Source of the DNA: Thermomucor indicae-seudaticae
Taxonomy: Eukaryota; Mucoromycota; Mucoromycetes; Mucorales; Lichtheimiaceae
DNA: 35,058 bases
NCBI GenBank assembly: GCA_000787465.1
Contig: JSYX01000370.1
Location: 1 to 35,058 of the forward strand
Direction of reading: 5' to 3'
Shown here: positions 19,555 through 29,605 of the stretch, piece after piece
How the letters are laid out: every line of letters begins with the position of its first letter
Position numbering within the stretch: position 1 is the stretch's first letter
Program-made: the position numbers and the translations under genes
Notes under the pieces: generated by a model
Told to the model about the DNA's origin: nothing
Seen by the model: the letters and a program-made list of their open reading frames with translations, nothing else
The model's database searches: none

Positions 19555-21515
19555 TCATAATGCGTGGACTAGCCGATAGGACGCTTTTCCGATGCGTAAA
19601 ACGCAGATCCGCCCATCTATCAGATCTGATTGCGATAATTTGTAACGTGGGTCAGTCACTCGAACGTCGTTTAAATAGAATCCACCGGCTTTGATGAGTT
19701 TTTGGGCCTCGGCTGTCGTAAACAAAAGAAATATGAACATTTGCGGTATTACTACGCGTAAAAAACCAGCACTTACATTTTGATCGTGTTGCTTTTGCCA
19801 AGGTGGCAATACCGTCAAGTGAGGCTCCAATCAGTTGGCTGCGTTCCATGGTGGTCATACGGCTATGATCATGCTGGAAAGCTTCAATCATTTCTTGTGC
19901 TGTGATACTACCTAAAGGACTTTCTCCAAACAGAACCTTCGTTGCTGTCCGTGCTTTACGAACTCCCTCTACTAAGAAACAGTAAATGAATGGTTATGAG
20001 CAAACTCCTCATTTCCGCGGTTTACCACTGACTCACATCCATGAACCAGTTCAGTTGCTTCGTCAGCAAGCAGTTGCTGTGCTGTTCGTCTTTCGGGATA
20101 TTTCTAAAAGGCTAGCTTAATCACAAGTTCATTACCGTACTCCTCTTTCTTTTTTCGTTTACCTTATGTTCAGCCATTATTTCTGCGATATGATTTTCTG
20201 GCAATAATGTGAACATGGGTAGATACTTTCCAACATCTTCATCTGTTGTCTTCATAAAGAACTGGGGTACAGCAAATACTCGTTAGTTTTTCACGTCAAC
20301 GTATATAGAACCATAGCGTTATTACCTGATAAAAGTCAAAGGTACTTGTCATGGTTTCGTCAAGCCAAACAGCGTTCCCTGCTGACTTGCCAAACTTTTC
20401 ACCTGTGGAAGTCACCAAGAGAGGAATTGTAATGCCGAATGCCTTATCAGCCAGGGTTTCTTCGGCCACGGGTCCTCTTTTCCTGTGGATCATGTCGATA
20501 CCAGCTGTGATATTTCCCCATTGATCACTCCCTCCTAGCTAAAGCAAGATAGTTAATGCAAGCGGAAGAAAACTCAATTTTTTCAAGTACCTGGATCCGG
20601 CAACCATGATTTTGGTAAAGGTACCAAAAATCATAGGCTTGAAGCAATTGGTAGGAAAATTCTGTAAAGCTGATACCTTGAGTGCTTTCAATGCGTGTCT
20701 TGACACTGATCAAGAAACAGAAAATCAGCAGCTTCATTAAAAGAGGTTTCCGAATAGCAATACCTTTCTTTTGCCAGCATGCTGTTGACCCTAGCGTACC
20801 GACCAATATCACCAAGAAAATCGAGTGCTGTCATTTGACTGAACCAGTCATAGTTATTAAGGACCTTGGGTGTCTTGGCGCTTTGCGGATAACCTCGACG
20901 AGAAGCATAATCCTCGCCTCGACTGAGAAATTGACGGATCTGCTTTTCAATACCGGCCACATTTTCTTCAAGAACATCCCGGCTTAACGGGACGCGTTCC
21001 GATTTTCTGCCGGAAGGATCACCGATACTGCCGGTGGCACCTCCAACCTGATAATGAGAAACAAAATGAGGGTTCAATCGTGACATATCTTTTTCACTTC
21101 CTTACCAATGCAATGACCTGGTGCCCGCGGATACCAAAATGAAGCAACCCCATCAAAGTAACAAGGTTACCCAAGTGAAGACTCTTTGCGGTCGGATCCA
21201 CACCGCAGTATATCGTTGTTGGTGAATTCACTCGCTCTACGATCTCTGGACTGACTCAATCGAGTATTAAATGGACGAACCGTAAACGGAAGCGAGCAAG
21301 AAAAAGCATTAACGTATGTACCTTGTCGTATTTGCTATCAATCCACGCGAGGTCATGTCCTCGATCACATTGGTAATGCGAGTACTACTGCTACTCGAAG
21401 CATGCCGGCTTGCAACAAGCTGTAACTTTCGTGCATTTGAGGGCCAACATCGGCAAGACGTTCGTGGAAAGACCGAGAAGTGTCGAATGAGACGAGGCAT
21501 GGGTTGTTTCTGCAT
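19555..21515 (-). CDS. Mitochondrial tyrosyl-tRNA synthetase
   Basis: The enzyme charges tRNA-Tyr with tyrosine. Nine minus-strand exons, 21515-21322, 21250-21106, 21047-20764, 20705-20591, 20538-20326, 20261-20163, 20103-20037, 19971-19777 and 19712-19555, join in frame to 489 aa, with GT-AG introns of 52-71 bp. The first 45 residues are rich in Arg and Ser with few acids, as in a mitochondrial targeting peptide. Class I signatures are present: HLGNL at 90-94 in [50 protein letters not shown] and KFGKS at 294-298 (the KMSKS loop). The C-terminal exon, [18 protein letters not shown], is the S4-like tRNA-binding domain of bacterial-type enzymes. The protein is full length with all motifs, so it is probably functional despite the element just downstream. 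Confidence 0.95.
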
Positions 21516-21732
21516 TTAAAGGTACTACAGGTTTTGAAAAATGTTTGCGTTGCTCGAAAAATCCTGATTTATGTCAGTAAAAACACATGTTAACCGAATA
21601 AAAGAGAGACGTAATACCGACTTTTGATAGAATGCGCTGTGCGTAGCTGCGACAATTTGGAACCATTCTTTGGTTTCAATCAAGCATACTAATGTATATT
21701 TGCTCGCAGTGATGTATCAAAGTCAGTTTTCA

Positions 21733-21740
21733 TATAAAAA
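21733..21740 (+). promoter_or_regulatory. TATA box of small spliced gene
   Basis: TATAAAAA lies 61 bp before ATG 21794. It lies between the divergent tyrosyl-tRNA synthetase start and the small gene. Confidence 0.5.
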
Positions 21741-21793
21741 GCTGGTCCTGGTTTGTTTTTGTTGGAGGATTTGGGACAAGTAGCGGGTGCCGC

Positions 21794-22256
21794 ATGCCTT
21801 ATCGTCATCAGAAGACGCTATATGGTATAGCATCCATCACCCCGGAACTCCCATCTTTATCAATGGACCGCTTGCGGGAGCACTGTTCGTCCCGAGGTAA
21901 GGACTTCATTTCCCCCTTGAGACATGAGAAAGTTACTCAAGATTGAATATAACTTGTCAAGTGATTTTCTTTTGCATTGCATTGCTTTGCTTTACTTGCG
22001 CTGTTCTTTTCGCGGATGTCCCTGTAGCAAAAACACGTGAGGTTTACAGGGTAAGTGTTCTCTTGGCTTTTTTCGTTACTTGAAGTGGATGGTAAATGAT
22101 GCACGCAAATTCGATGTCTTTGAATACGCAAATCTGACTCGTACAGCACGCAAAATTCTGCGTCCTGCACTGCAAATTGTCATGTACATTTACGCGGCAG
22201 GAGCAAACCCGATATGCGTAGAATCACTTGAAACAGACAAGTTGCATGAAAATTGA
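21794..22256 (+). CDS. Small spliced gene, 98-aa unrecognised protein with a 23-nt microexon
   Basis: I do not recognise the product. Exons 21794-21896, 22028-22050 (23 nt) and 22086-22256 give 98 aa. The donor at exon 1 is CGAG|GTAAGG. The microexon lies between TGTAG and AGG|GTAAGT and encodes KTREVYR. The last exon reads WMVNDARKFDVFEYANLTRT, then ARKILRPALQIVMYIYAAGA, and ends LETDKLHEN. The composition is balanced and protein-like, and the frame only closes correctly when the microexon is included. The weak point is the second intron, only 35 bp, shorter than any other in the window. A TATA box at 21733 supports the start. A possible amphipathic or short hydrophobic helix is ALQIVMYIYAAG. 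Confidence 0.55.
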
Positions 22257-22275
22257 TGCTGACATCATCGGACCA

Positions 22276-22283
22276 TATAAAAT
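22276..22283 (+). promoter_or_regulatory. TATA-like box upstream of decayed region
   Basis: TATAAAAT lies about 94 bp before an ATG at 22370. The ORF there (22370-22654) and an overlapping hydrophobic one (22488-22739) have no recognised family, so this may be the promoter of the old gene whose remains fill 22750-24095. Confidence 0.35.
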
Positions 22284-22749
22284 GGATCAAAAAGCGCTTT
22301 TGAGTCCTTTCTTGTTCTTTTGTTAAAGATACACTGTGTTCCATCGAATCACGTTAACCGCGTGTCGCCATGTTCGAAGCGGCAAACCTACATGGACTTC
22401 TTTGCACCGGTACGAACGCAAGCCTCTTTAACATGCAGGGATGCTGGACGGTCTGGGAACCCCTTTGCCACGGCTGGGTGATTCGTCATGCGGGGCGGAA
22501 GCCGCGTCATCGTCTTTCGGCTTTGTTATATGAGCGTCCTAGCCGCGTGGTGTGCGGGAACACTGGTAACTGCATTATTCTCCGCTATCAATCAACGCAC
22601 AATATTAACTTTCATCGCACTGTCGTCCTTTTATTTCCATTATCTGGGCACTAAACATCAATTGCTTTATCTGGAAACAATTTTCACCGTAGGAATTACC
22701 GCTGTTTCCGCTGAATTCTCGCGGCAACGGAAATTCTGACGAACTTTCG

Positions 22750-24095
22750 CGACGGCTGAAACCCAACGCTGCTACGGCATAAAGAGCAAATCTTAAAGAC
22801 GCAAGAATGTCTCGCCAGAGCATTCAACGAGGAAACAAATGGGCGCATAACCAAGAGGCGCTCATTCGAAAGCGACACGTCCAGCAATTACTGTGCCAGC
22901 TCCCCCGAAGAAAGCGAAGACGACCCGTGCTACGTAGATCCCGATCAATGCATCAGTGTTTAATTCAAACCTGATCCTGACCTTTTATGCTGATGATGTC
23001 TATCTAGTGGACCATTGACGGCGTCAACATATCCAACGAGCTCTTCGAATTCAAAAGAAAATCCAACGAGAAGACAGAAGCAAAGTCTCTGGTCGAAGTA
23101 CTCGCTATGAACAGCATTTCTTATTTGGCATTAATGCGGCAAAAGACGTGAGGTCGTACATTCCTCACATTTTCGACGGGCTTGCCAAGCAATTGCAGGA
23201 TCAGCTCAAGTCAAGCGAAGGGTATACTCTGTTAGATGCCGAGTGCACCAAAATGTGCACAGAGATGGACGACGTAAGTAATCTAAAAAATCAGTACTTC
23301 CTTTTTTGCTGATGTAGCTTTAGTGCGTCCTCACGAATGGCAATGCGCGCCAGCTCGCCAGCTCGCCAGCTCGCAATCGACTTTCTGAAACAAGCATCGT
23401 CATCAAGCAAAACCGCGCAGCAAACGAGTGCTGTGCTCTATGAGTTGTAAGTATGACTACTTCGTTGGCGAAAGAATACATGCTGAATCTTATGTGTCCT
23501 GTAAAAAAGTGAAAAGAACGTATATTCGGCATAGGACCTCTCGGATGTAGACGAGGAGGTGTTTCTCTCAACAGTGGTGAAGCCGCTGTTGAAGAACATT
23601 CTGGAGACACCATCCAGCCAAATGAGGGGGTACGATGTCTAAGGGATTCTTCATTTCCAATTTTCAAGTGCTCAAATCCGAATTAGACTCTACACATCAC
23701 TGAACCTAGGGTCCAAGAAGCAGAAGATCAGCCCTCCCCTTGTGTTGCGCGCGGATACTGGTCTGGCAACCCCGGTCGCTGGACAGCGCGAAGACTACTT
23801 CGTGCTAGAGGGGAAAATACCCTCGAAGTCCCCTTGCGAAAAGGACCTTCTAAAACTCGCATTTGGAATGAAAAGCTTGCTGGACTGCTTGGTAAACAAG
23901 TATGTCCAAGAACCTGCTACATTTGGCATCCATGCCCAAGATATGCTCAATACACTGCAAATAATCAGAAATTGCACCCACATTTACGCGGCTGACATCC
24001 GTAGGAAACGTCTTCGGAAGCATCCGTATTTCAGGCGAATATGCAGTTACATCCCTTCCGGCACCTCCAAAGCCTTTGTCCAAAGAACCAGTTGA
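22750..24095 (+). pseudogene. Decayed multi-exon gene of an unrecognised fungal family, nuclease-like core possible
   Basis: Pieces of protein-like sequence run along the plus strand in changing frames. An acidic Ser-rich stretch (SSPEESEDDPCYVDPDQ, about 22895-22950) is followed by WTIDGVNISNELFEFKRK (from 23009). Next come FGINAAKDVRSYIPHIFDGL (to about 23190), an exon ending at GT 23275, LAIDFLKQ (about 23372-23395), DVDEEVFLSTVVKPLLKNIL (about 23548-23607) and finally an open piece at 23742-24095. That last piece has RADTG, a spacer, then DYFVLEGKIPSK and LAFGMKSLLDCLV. A D...ExK layout is what the PD-(D/E)XK nuclease fold uses. That reading is inference only. Frameshifts, including one caused by an 8-bp triplication at 23350-23373, show it is not functional. 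Confidence 0.5.
23350..23373. repeat. 8-bp tandem repeat, three copies (CCAGCTCG)
   Basis: CCAGCTCG occurs three times head to tail inside a coding relic. Two extra 8-bp units add 16 bp and shift the frame by one. With one copy the flanking frames agree. Confidence 0.9.
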
Positions 24096-24159
24096 TCTAT
24101 ACCCGACTTTTGAGGTCATACAACAAATACAATCAGTCGCGCATACGGTCGCTTAGTTA

Positions 24160-24960
24160 TTGAATCAGAAAACTGCCTTTCTGCTCGCTATGAGTGCTTT
24201 TTTGCGACATTCAGACCTCCATCGTACTTCGGTTCCGGATTGTTCCATCGATTGCATGGGACGCCGGAGCTTGACCGTCGTTGCTCCAAAGGAGACGCGT
24301 AATGGTCAAAAGATTATCAAATCACTTCTAATCCACCCCGCACGTGACCACGCACTTTCTCCCGTCGCTGCCTTTGTCGCTCCGAAGTCCCATCCAGCTG
24401 GCGCAAACCGTCCTCCTAGTTAGGGTTCACCACTTGACTCGACTTGTGGTGAACCGTACTCCTAGTGGTTTGTTCTTCAATAGTCGTCACCCTGAACGCC
24501 CAATCGAGGTACAGACAATCACTTCTTGGCTACAACGTTGGTACGACTGTCGACTTCGATTAAGCCTACTCCTTCGGTGGGGTCTCTTGCTTCTGACTTG
24601 GCATTGGTCAATGGAGCCCCGATTGATGATATTGTTATCATGGGTAACTGGTCGTCCCCTGAGGTGTTCAATAGTCGTTATCGGTGTACAAGGCAAACCG
24701 CATGCAACATTACCGCTCTGCTTATTCCCTTTATTTCATACGGATGCGCACCTGCTGGAGCAACATGTAGAGGTGAACTTTCAGAGTCTGATGGACTCCG
24801 GCAATTTTCCGGAGCCTTGGTGAGCGAAAATTGTGTCGGTAGTCCGGAGGACGTTACTGAACCTTCACCTCTACGGGTCCCACCCACCTCACCCTCTCAA
24901 GATCGGCTCGACTACGACCATGATCAAGGAGCAGTGACTGGATCAACGAAAGTTTTATAG
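24160..24960 (+). pseudogene. Tyrosine recombinase relic (DIRS/Crypton-like)
   Basis: Tyrosine recombinases of DIRS- and Crypton-type elements insert circular intermediates. The first piece (24160-24423) reads KTAFLLAMSAFLRHSDLHRT, with the box I Arg, then VVAPKETRNGQKIIKSLLIH. A second (24462-24530) reads LFFNSRHPERPIEVQTITSW. The third (24540-24730) reads STSIKPTPSVGSLASDLALV, then DDIVIMGNWSSPEVFNSRYR with the nucleophile Tyr. The usual H/K-x-x-R site in the third piece is changed to Gly where relatives have Arg. A 46-bp insertion at about 24421-24466 and a frameshift near 24540 break the gene. No reverse transcriptase is visible nearby, so DIRS and Crypton origins cannot be separated. Confidence 0.75.
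24408..24466. repeat. 46-bp foldback insertion with flanking duplication inside recombinase relic
   Basis: CCGTCCTCCTAGT (24408-24420) is repeated as CCGTACTCCTAGT (24454-24466). Between them the arms GGTTCACCAC (24424-24433) and GTGGTGAACC (24446-24455) form a perfect 10-bp hairpin. Removing one 46-bp unit restores continuity of the recombinase reading (RPPS to GLFFN). Confidence 0.75.
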
Positions 24961-25074
24961 AGAGAAAAAAGTTTTCCAAAAATTTTATTGGTTATTGGAA
25001 TTTCGGGCAATAAAACGAGAGATGACCACAGCACGTAGAGGTGAAGGTTCAGTAACGTCCTCCAGACTATCGAC
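24768..25074. repeat. Three alternating inverted copies of a 18-35 bp motif
   Basis: GTAGAGGTGAACTTTCAG (24768-24785) is inverted at 24855-24872 and appears again in the first orientation at about 25037-25054. The second and third copies are longer, about 35 bp including CCTCCGGACT/CCTCCAGACT, with one mismatch. A CTCCGG...CCGGAG hairpin lies at 24795-24815. This probably marks the right end of the tyrosine-recombinase element, where DIRS-type elements carry complex inverted repeats. Confidence 0.65.
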
Positions 25075-25396
25075 GCAAGTCGATAAGCATGGCAAAGGGC
25101 CACCCTAGGTAGACGTTAGAGTTTCATACACTAGAGGATAAAAAGGTTAGGCACGATTTCCTTCAACTCCGAAACGACAAAAACAATGGAGTACTCTTTG
25201 ATGCATGAAAGCTAATCAACCAGACGGTCTTAACTTTCGACACTCATAGAAGTGTCCGTCATATACTTGCAGGTTATGTAAAAAAAGGAAATGTCGAATA
25301 GCGGGTAGCTCATGTCCCGATGGTCCAAAGCTGAAGAAATCGGAAAAGCAAAACAAGAACGCCGGCGGTATCCTACGGCGCACCGTACTGCCCGAA
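25075..25396. other. Gene-free stretch before tRNA
   Basis: Nothing is recognised except T-rich words near 25340-25350. Read on the minus strand these are the most likely Pol III terminator for the tRNA, although they lie about 50 bp downstream. Confidence 0.4.
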
Positions 25397-25467
25397 GGTC
25401 TCGCCGAGATTCGAACTCGGATGATGAGATTCAGAGTCTCATATGCTAACCATTACATCACGAGACC
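25397..25467 (-). tRNA. tRNA-Gln (anticodon CTG)
   Basis: On the minus strand the 71-nt sequence folds into a full cloverleaf. The acceptor stem is GGTCTCG/CGAGACC (7 bp). The D-arm contains TGGTTAGCA (A box). The anticodon stem is TGAGA/TCTCA around loop CTCTGAA, with anticodon CTG at 25432-25434. The T-arm is CCGAG-TTCGAAT-CTCGG (B box). There is no intron. It reads CAG glutamine codons. Confidence 0.95.
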
Positions 25468-26232
25468 ACATCAGTAGTGCACGAAATGCACTATCTATTT
25501 CTGGCTTTGGCACCGACACCTAGGACTCCCCTGAAATTACCTTTCACCTGATTTACGCCTCTTTGGAGTTGCCATCTACTTCCCCTCCCCGAAGTTTCCA
25601 CGTTGCCACCTTCTTTAACTTTAAGCAGAACAATTATTTCCCTTACGTTACCATCATCCTTCAAACATTTTCCATAGCACGAACCCGTTTCGATCATTCA
25701 CTTTAGCCAATGATTCTTTCCTTAGTTCTTATGCCATTCGTTGCCATCCAGAAACTTCTAGCAACACTATATATGTATGAACAATCCAATAAACAACAGA
25801 GGTTCCTCCCGTTTTTCTCTTCTTTTACTTGTCGTTGAGTTTGATCCTCTAAGTCCTTTGGGCAATTATTGTTTATCCCTTCTCTATCCCAGTTCAATTC
25901 CTGGTTTTATTTCTCTTCGATTACAATCTCTTTCTATCAGCACACTTGAACTTACAACCCATTCTTCTTTCTGTCTTGCTTCTTCTACATTAACTCTTCC
26001 CTTTTACTCATCTGTTTTATCTGTTGACTTTGACCACAATCAAGGCACCACACGTGTCATATTCACACTCCATGTGGTAGCTTGTCAAGCTTTGTCAAGG
26101 CGAACTCGGTTAAATAATTTTTCCTCGGCAAGTCTTATCCAGACAACGTGTCTTCCCTTGAAACGATATAGTCGCCATGAATGCCTCTTTGACTCTTCAC
26201 TACTTTGGCGCATATACTACATCTAGTTTTTT
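25468..26232. other. Gene-free, strand-biased (pyrimidine-rich) stretch
   Basis: The plus strand is strongly C/T-rich across about 25500-26100. This makes long open frames on both strands (for example 25777-26226 plus, 25491-25697 and 25703-25897 minus). None shows a domain or sensible splice sites, so I read them as composition effects. Confidence 0.45.
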
Positions 26233-26240
26233 TTCGACAA

Positions 26241-26963
26241 CCAGATGTGTCAAAAAGTAACCGTGATCCGCGATCCGAGCCGAGCCGAACCAGTCCGCAC
26301 GGATAACTTTGCCCTTCTCAGAGCCGTGATCCGTCGTGATCCACATACCCCCATAATTCCCCCCTCAGTCAAACCTCCCGTAACCCATATATCCTTTGGA
26401 CAGATTTTCTTATAGCTTTTGAGAGGTCAAGAGTTTTGCGGGAATGGGTATACGAAACCTCACTGGATCAAGAAAAATTTCGTAGACTAAAGCGTCTATG
26501 TGTCATATCCGACATACATTCTCTCATATCTCATAACATGACAAATCAGTTTTAAGGCTGCAATCGGGTAGACGCTGGTATAGCGAAAAGTTTTCTAAGG
26601 CTAGCTACGTACATTTCGCGTACAGAACATAGGTTAATTGGTATTGTCTCAGATTAATATACTTCCAGTCTCTGACATCGGTAACATTAAGCAAACTCCG
26701 TTATCTGTCTAGGAAAAAGCCTTCCACAATATAAACAAGAGCAGATCCAATTTCAATAAAAAACTGTTTACAGTTTCGCTGACGTCTGCTCTACTTTTCT
26801 ATTATTTCTACTATTGTGTTCTATATCACTATGGCTTTTCAGACATTATGCCTTTTCGGTGAATGGATTCTGGGTGGTTCGACTGTACTGCATATTCGAC
26901 GGATCACGGATCGGATCGGATTGAGGCGGGATCCGATCCTATCCATAAAATTGACACCTCTAG
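26241..26963. mobile_element. Non-autonomous hAT-like element, 723 bp
   Basis: The ends are short inverted repeats, CCAGATGTGTCAA (26241) and, inverted, CTAGAGGTGTCAA (ending 26963), a hAT-type terminus. They are flanked by an 8-bp target duplication with one mismatch: TTCGACAA (26233-26240) and TTCGATAA (26964-26971). Subterminal GATCCG/CGGATC words are clustered at both ends (26263-26342 and 26899-26940), as expected for hAT transposase binding sites. There is no transposase ORF inside. The interior is A/T-rich and shows nothing else. Confidence 0.75.
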
Positions 26964-26971
26964 TTCGATAA

Positions 26972-27430
26972 GGCTCGCTGTATAAACCACGGTTCACTCG
27001 ACCCGGCTCGATTCGTGGCGAATCCTAGTATAACGGAAGTTCGTGGACGATGGGTGAGGTGTTACGTATGAAAAGGTACTTCGAACAGGAGTTGTTGAAA
27101 CCAGACTTTATTTAAGTGAAAGAAGCGATGTGTCTGGCCTGCTATCTAGACCTGTAATAAGATAACATGCATAATGATAGCATGTTGTAATCGTGTACGT
27201 TGGCCATACCAGACTGCATAAGCTCGTGGAGGCTCGAGAGGAAATACTGCTCAGCACAAGAGCTTATCAGCATATCACTCATAGAAACTCTGGGGGTCTG
27301 GCCTACGGGCCTGCGGTCCGTTGTACATCTCTAGTCTTCACTCCGCCTCTCGAGCTCAGGACGGTGCGCACGCGCTCCTTGTCTTCGTCACGTCTCTCAT
27401 TTCGAAATAACTTGCGGTTTTCCCTTGCTA
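26972..27430. other. Intergenic stretch before F-box gene
   Basis: No gene is recognised. The ORF at 27193-27438 has no family features. GTGCGCACGCGCTCC at about 27364 is GC-rich, and the 27380-27430 stretch is a likely promoter or leader. Confidence 0.4.
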
Positions 27431-27501
27431 CTTGTTAAACATGAGCAGCCCTCTTTCAGTTGAAGGACCGTTAACCTTTTTTTGAGCCAAGCAAGGACGA
27501 A

Positions 27502-29605
27502 ATGATATCCCAGCTTCTACCTCTCGATGGCTTGCAGACGACTTTTGATCTTGCAAAGCACAATGCATTGCAACATTTGTACTCTGTAGCCATTGAGCTC
27601 CTCGACCAAATTGTTTTTGAAGTTCAGCACACACTTTTGTCGATCCTTCTTGTCCATCGCGCGGCGGCACATAGGCACGCTGGCAATCTCGTCAAAGCTT
27701 TACAGGACGCCCAGCGAGCAATGAAGCAGTCCCCAGAGATACCCGATGGATATGTCCAGGCAGCAGCAGTCTTTTTGTCACAAGGCAAGGATGGTAAAGC
27801 GTTGATCACCTATGAGAAGCTGCTCAAGTCGGTACCAAAGGATCATCCGTATTACAACACTTTTCTTGCGCGAAAGAACCTGTTGGAACAGCAAGTCGGC
27901 AAGAGGAACAATCATTTTCTGCAACGTTTTCCGTATCATATCCTCAATCGAATCTTTTCCTTTTTATCACTTAGAGACTGCGTCAGCTGCGCCTCGACAT
28001 GTCGAAGCTGGCGCCGCTTCTTCAATGATTGGTCGCCAATGTTCCGGGTACTGGACTTGGATAACGACTACTACCTCGTCTCACTCTGTTGGACCCTGCA
28101 AAGATCAGAGATCATCTGCGAGTAATCAAGTTACCGGAACCGCTTCCGGATGCCGCGAAGGCGCTTGATTATCTTTTAAGAGCTGGATGTAACCGCCTTG
28201 ATACCATAAGTAAGGCACATTTTTGTTATGCGGACGAACCGATCTTTACAGAACTGATTTAGGTACTTCTGATTATGCATGCGATTTTCGAGCCGCGGAG
28301 ACACTATCTCATGTTTTGACGCAAATGAATAAATTAATTGCGTTGAATTGTCAGCACCCGACTTCTCTAAGTCTTCGTTTGGTTCATGATGACTTGTACG
28401 TCTACGCAATATCTACACTGAACATCTGTCCTAACCTGACCGAACTGGTAGTGCATGTCTATGGCGGTCTGAACGATGGGAGGATTCCAAGTATTCAACA
28501 CTGGCCTGATCGTCCTCTGCGATTGTCTCGTTTATTTTTGGGAGGAGCGAAGCGGTCTGCCGAATTCGTTGGACATATGTTGAAGCATTGCCCAAACCTA
28601 AGATGTCTCGGCTTATGTCCAGCAGATTTCGATGACCATAGCAGTATTCTGAATATGGCGTTTCAGCTTTGTCCTGACCTTTCATCACTCTATTACGACC
28701 AAGCTGACGAATTTGCACACGTCGAACGCAAAGATTACGGAAATGGCAAGCCCGGACTTAGAAGATTGCAAGCAGGACCTGGAGCAACCAATGTGGATGA
28801 TGTCTTGGAGCTATTTTTCCGGCGATCCCACAACACCTCGGAAGAGCTTCAACTAGGCACGAATGCTACAGAACCTATGCATCGATCCTTGAAAACGCTA
28901 GCATCCTTAGGCGCGCCACGTTTGGAAGAATTGAGCCTGAGAAGTAACCTCGCAGCAACGTCCGCCCAGGGCAAAGAGCAATGCAAGGCTGTACAGTCAC
29001 TCATACAAAATGCCGCTATGTTGCAAACTATAAGGCTGCGTGACATCAATCTGGAGGAATGGGATGCAGCTATGGAAAGCATGGCCGGTTTGAAGTATTT
29101 GAAGGAGATACATATTCGCGGATGCTGGCATCTGCCAAAAAAGCCCCTATATTCATTATTTACAGAACCCCAAAGTTTACGGAGAGTCGTATATGAAGAC
29201 GATTTCGGCGATAGACAAAGCATAGTAACGCTATTGGAAGCACTGGCGGTGAAGCAACCTCAGAAAGTGGACATATCCTCAGACAACTTGGACAATGATG
29301 TGGTAGCTTCTGCATTTGCTACAGGCTGGAAAGAGCCTACAATAGAAAGCTTAACGATCCGTTCGAACGGAATGATAACTCGACGAACGTTGATACTTCT
29401 AGCTACTACCTTACGTCGACTTGAGACCTTGACACTCGGCGGCCTTGAAAACGTTGTTGAAGATGATGTATATGCGTATTTCAACGAGCGGAAGGGACGA
29501 GCAGTAGTATACTTTGAATTTTCAGGCGGGAATGTGCCGTGCGGGAGGTACATCCGTGAAGAAAACGGAACTTCGAACTTTATTCCCGATTGTGACGATG
29601 ACTAG
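27502..29605 (+). pseudogene. TPR/F-box/LRR protein gene with apparent frameshifts
   Basis: F-box proteins of this layout (Pof3/Dia2-like) act as substrate adaptors of SCF ubiquitin ligases. From ATG 27502, residues 15-120 form TPR-like helices (FDLAKHNALQHLYSVAIELL, NLVKALQDAQRAMK, GKALITYEKLLK). An F-box follows at about 140-180 (RFPYHILNRIFSFLSLRDCV, TCRSWRRFF). After an intron at 28210-28262, exon 2 (28263-29605) holds leucine-rich repeats (LNICPNLTELVVH, CPNLRCLGL, LRRLETLTLGGLENV). Two breaks are visible. At about 28085 the F-box frame runs to a stop at 28125, while the true continuation (LTLLDPAKIRDHLRV) is one base out. Upstream, MSSPLSVEGPLTFF (27441) would join the ORF if the T7 run at 27477-27483 had one T fewer. 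The rest is well preserved, so assembly error is a real alternative. Confidence 0.7.

Noticed and set aside
22488..22739. 83-aa hydrophobic plus-strand ORF
   Set aside because: It looks like two or three membrane segments, but it overlaps another frame, has no splice partner or recognised family, and lies in decayed DNA.
25777..26226. 149-aa plus-strand ORF rich in Ser and Leu
   Set aside because: The strand is extremely C/T-rich, which creates long open frames on both strands. I see no domain and no conserved motif.
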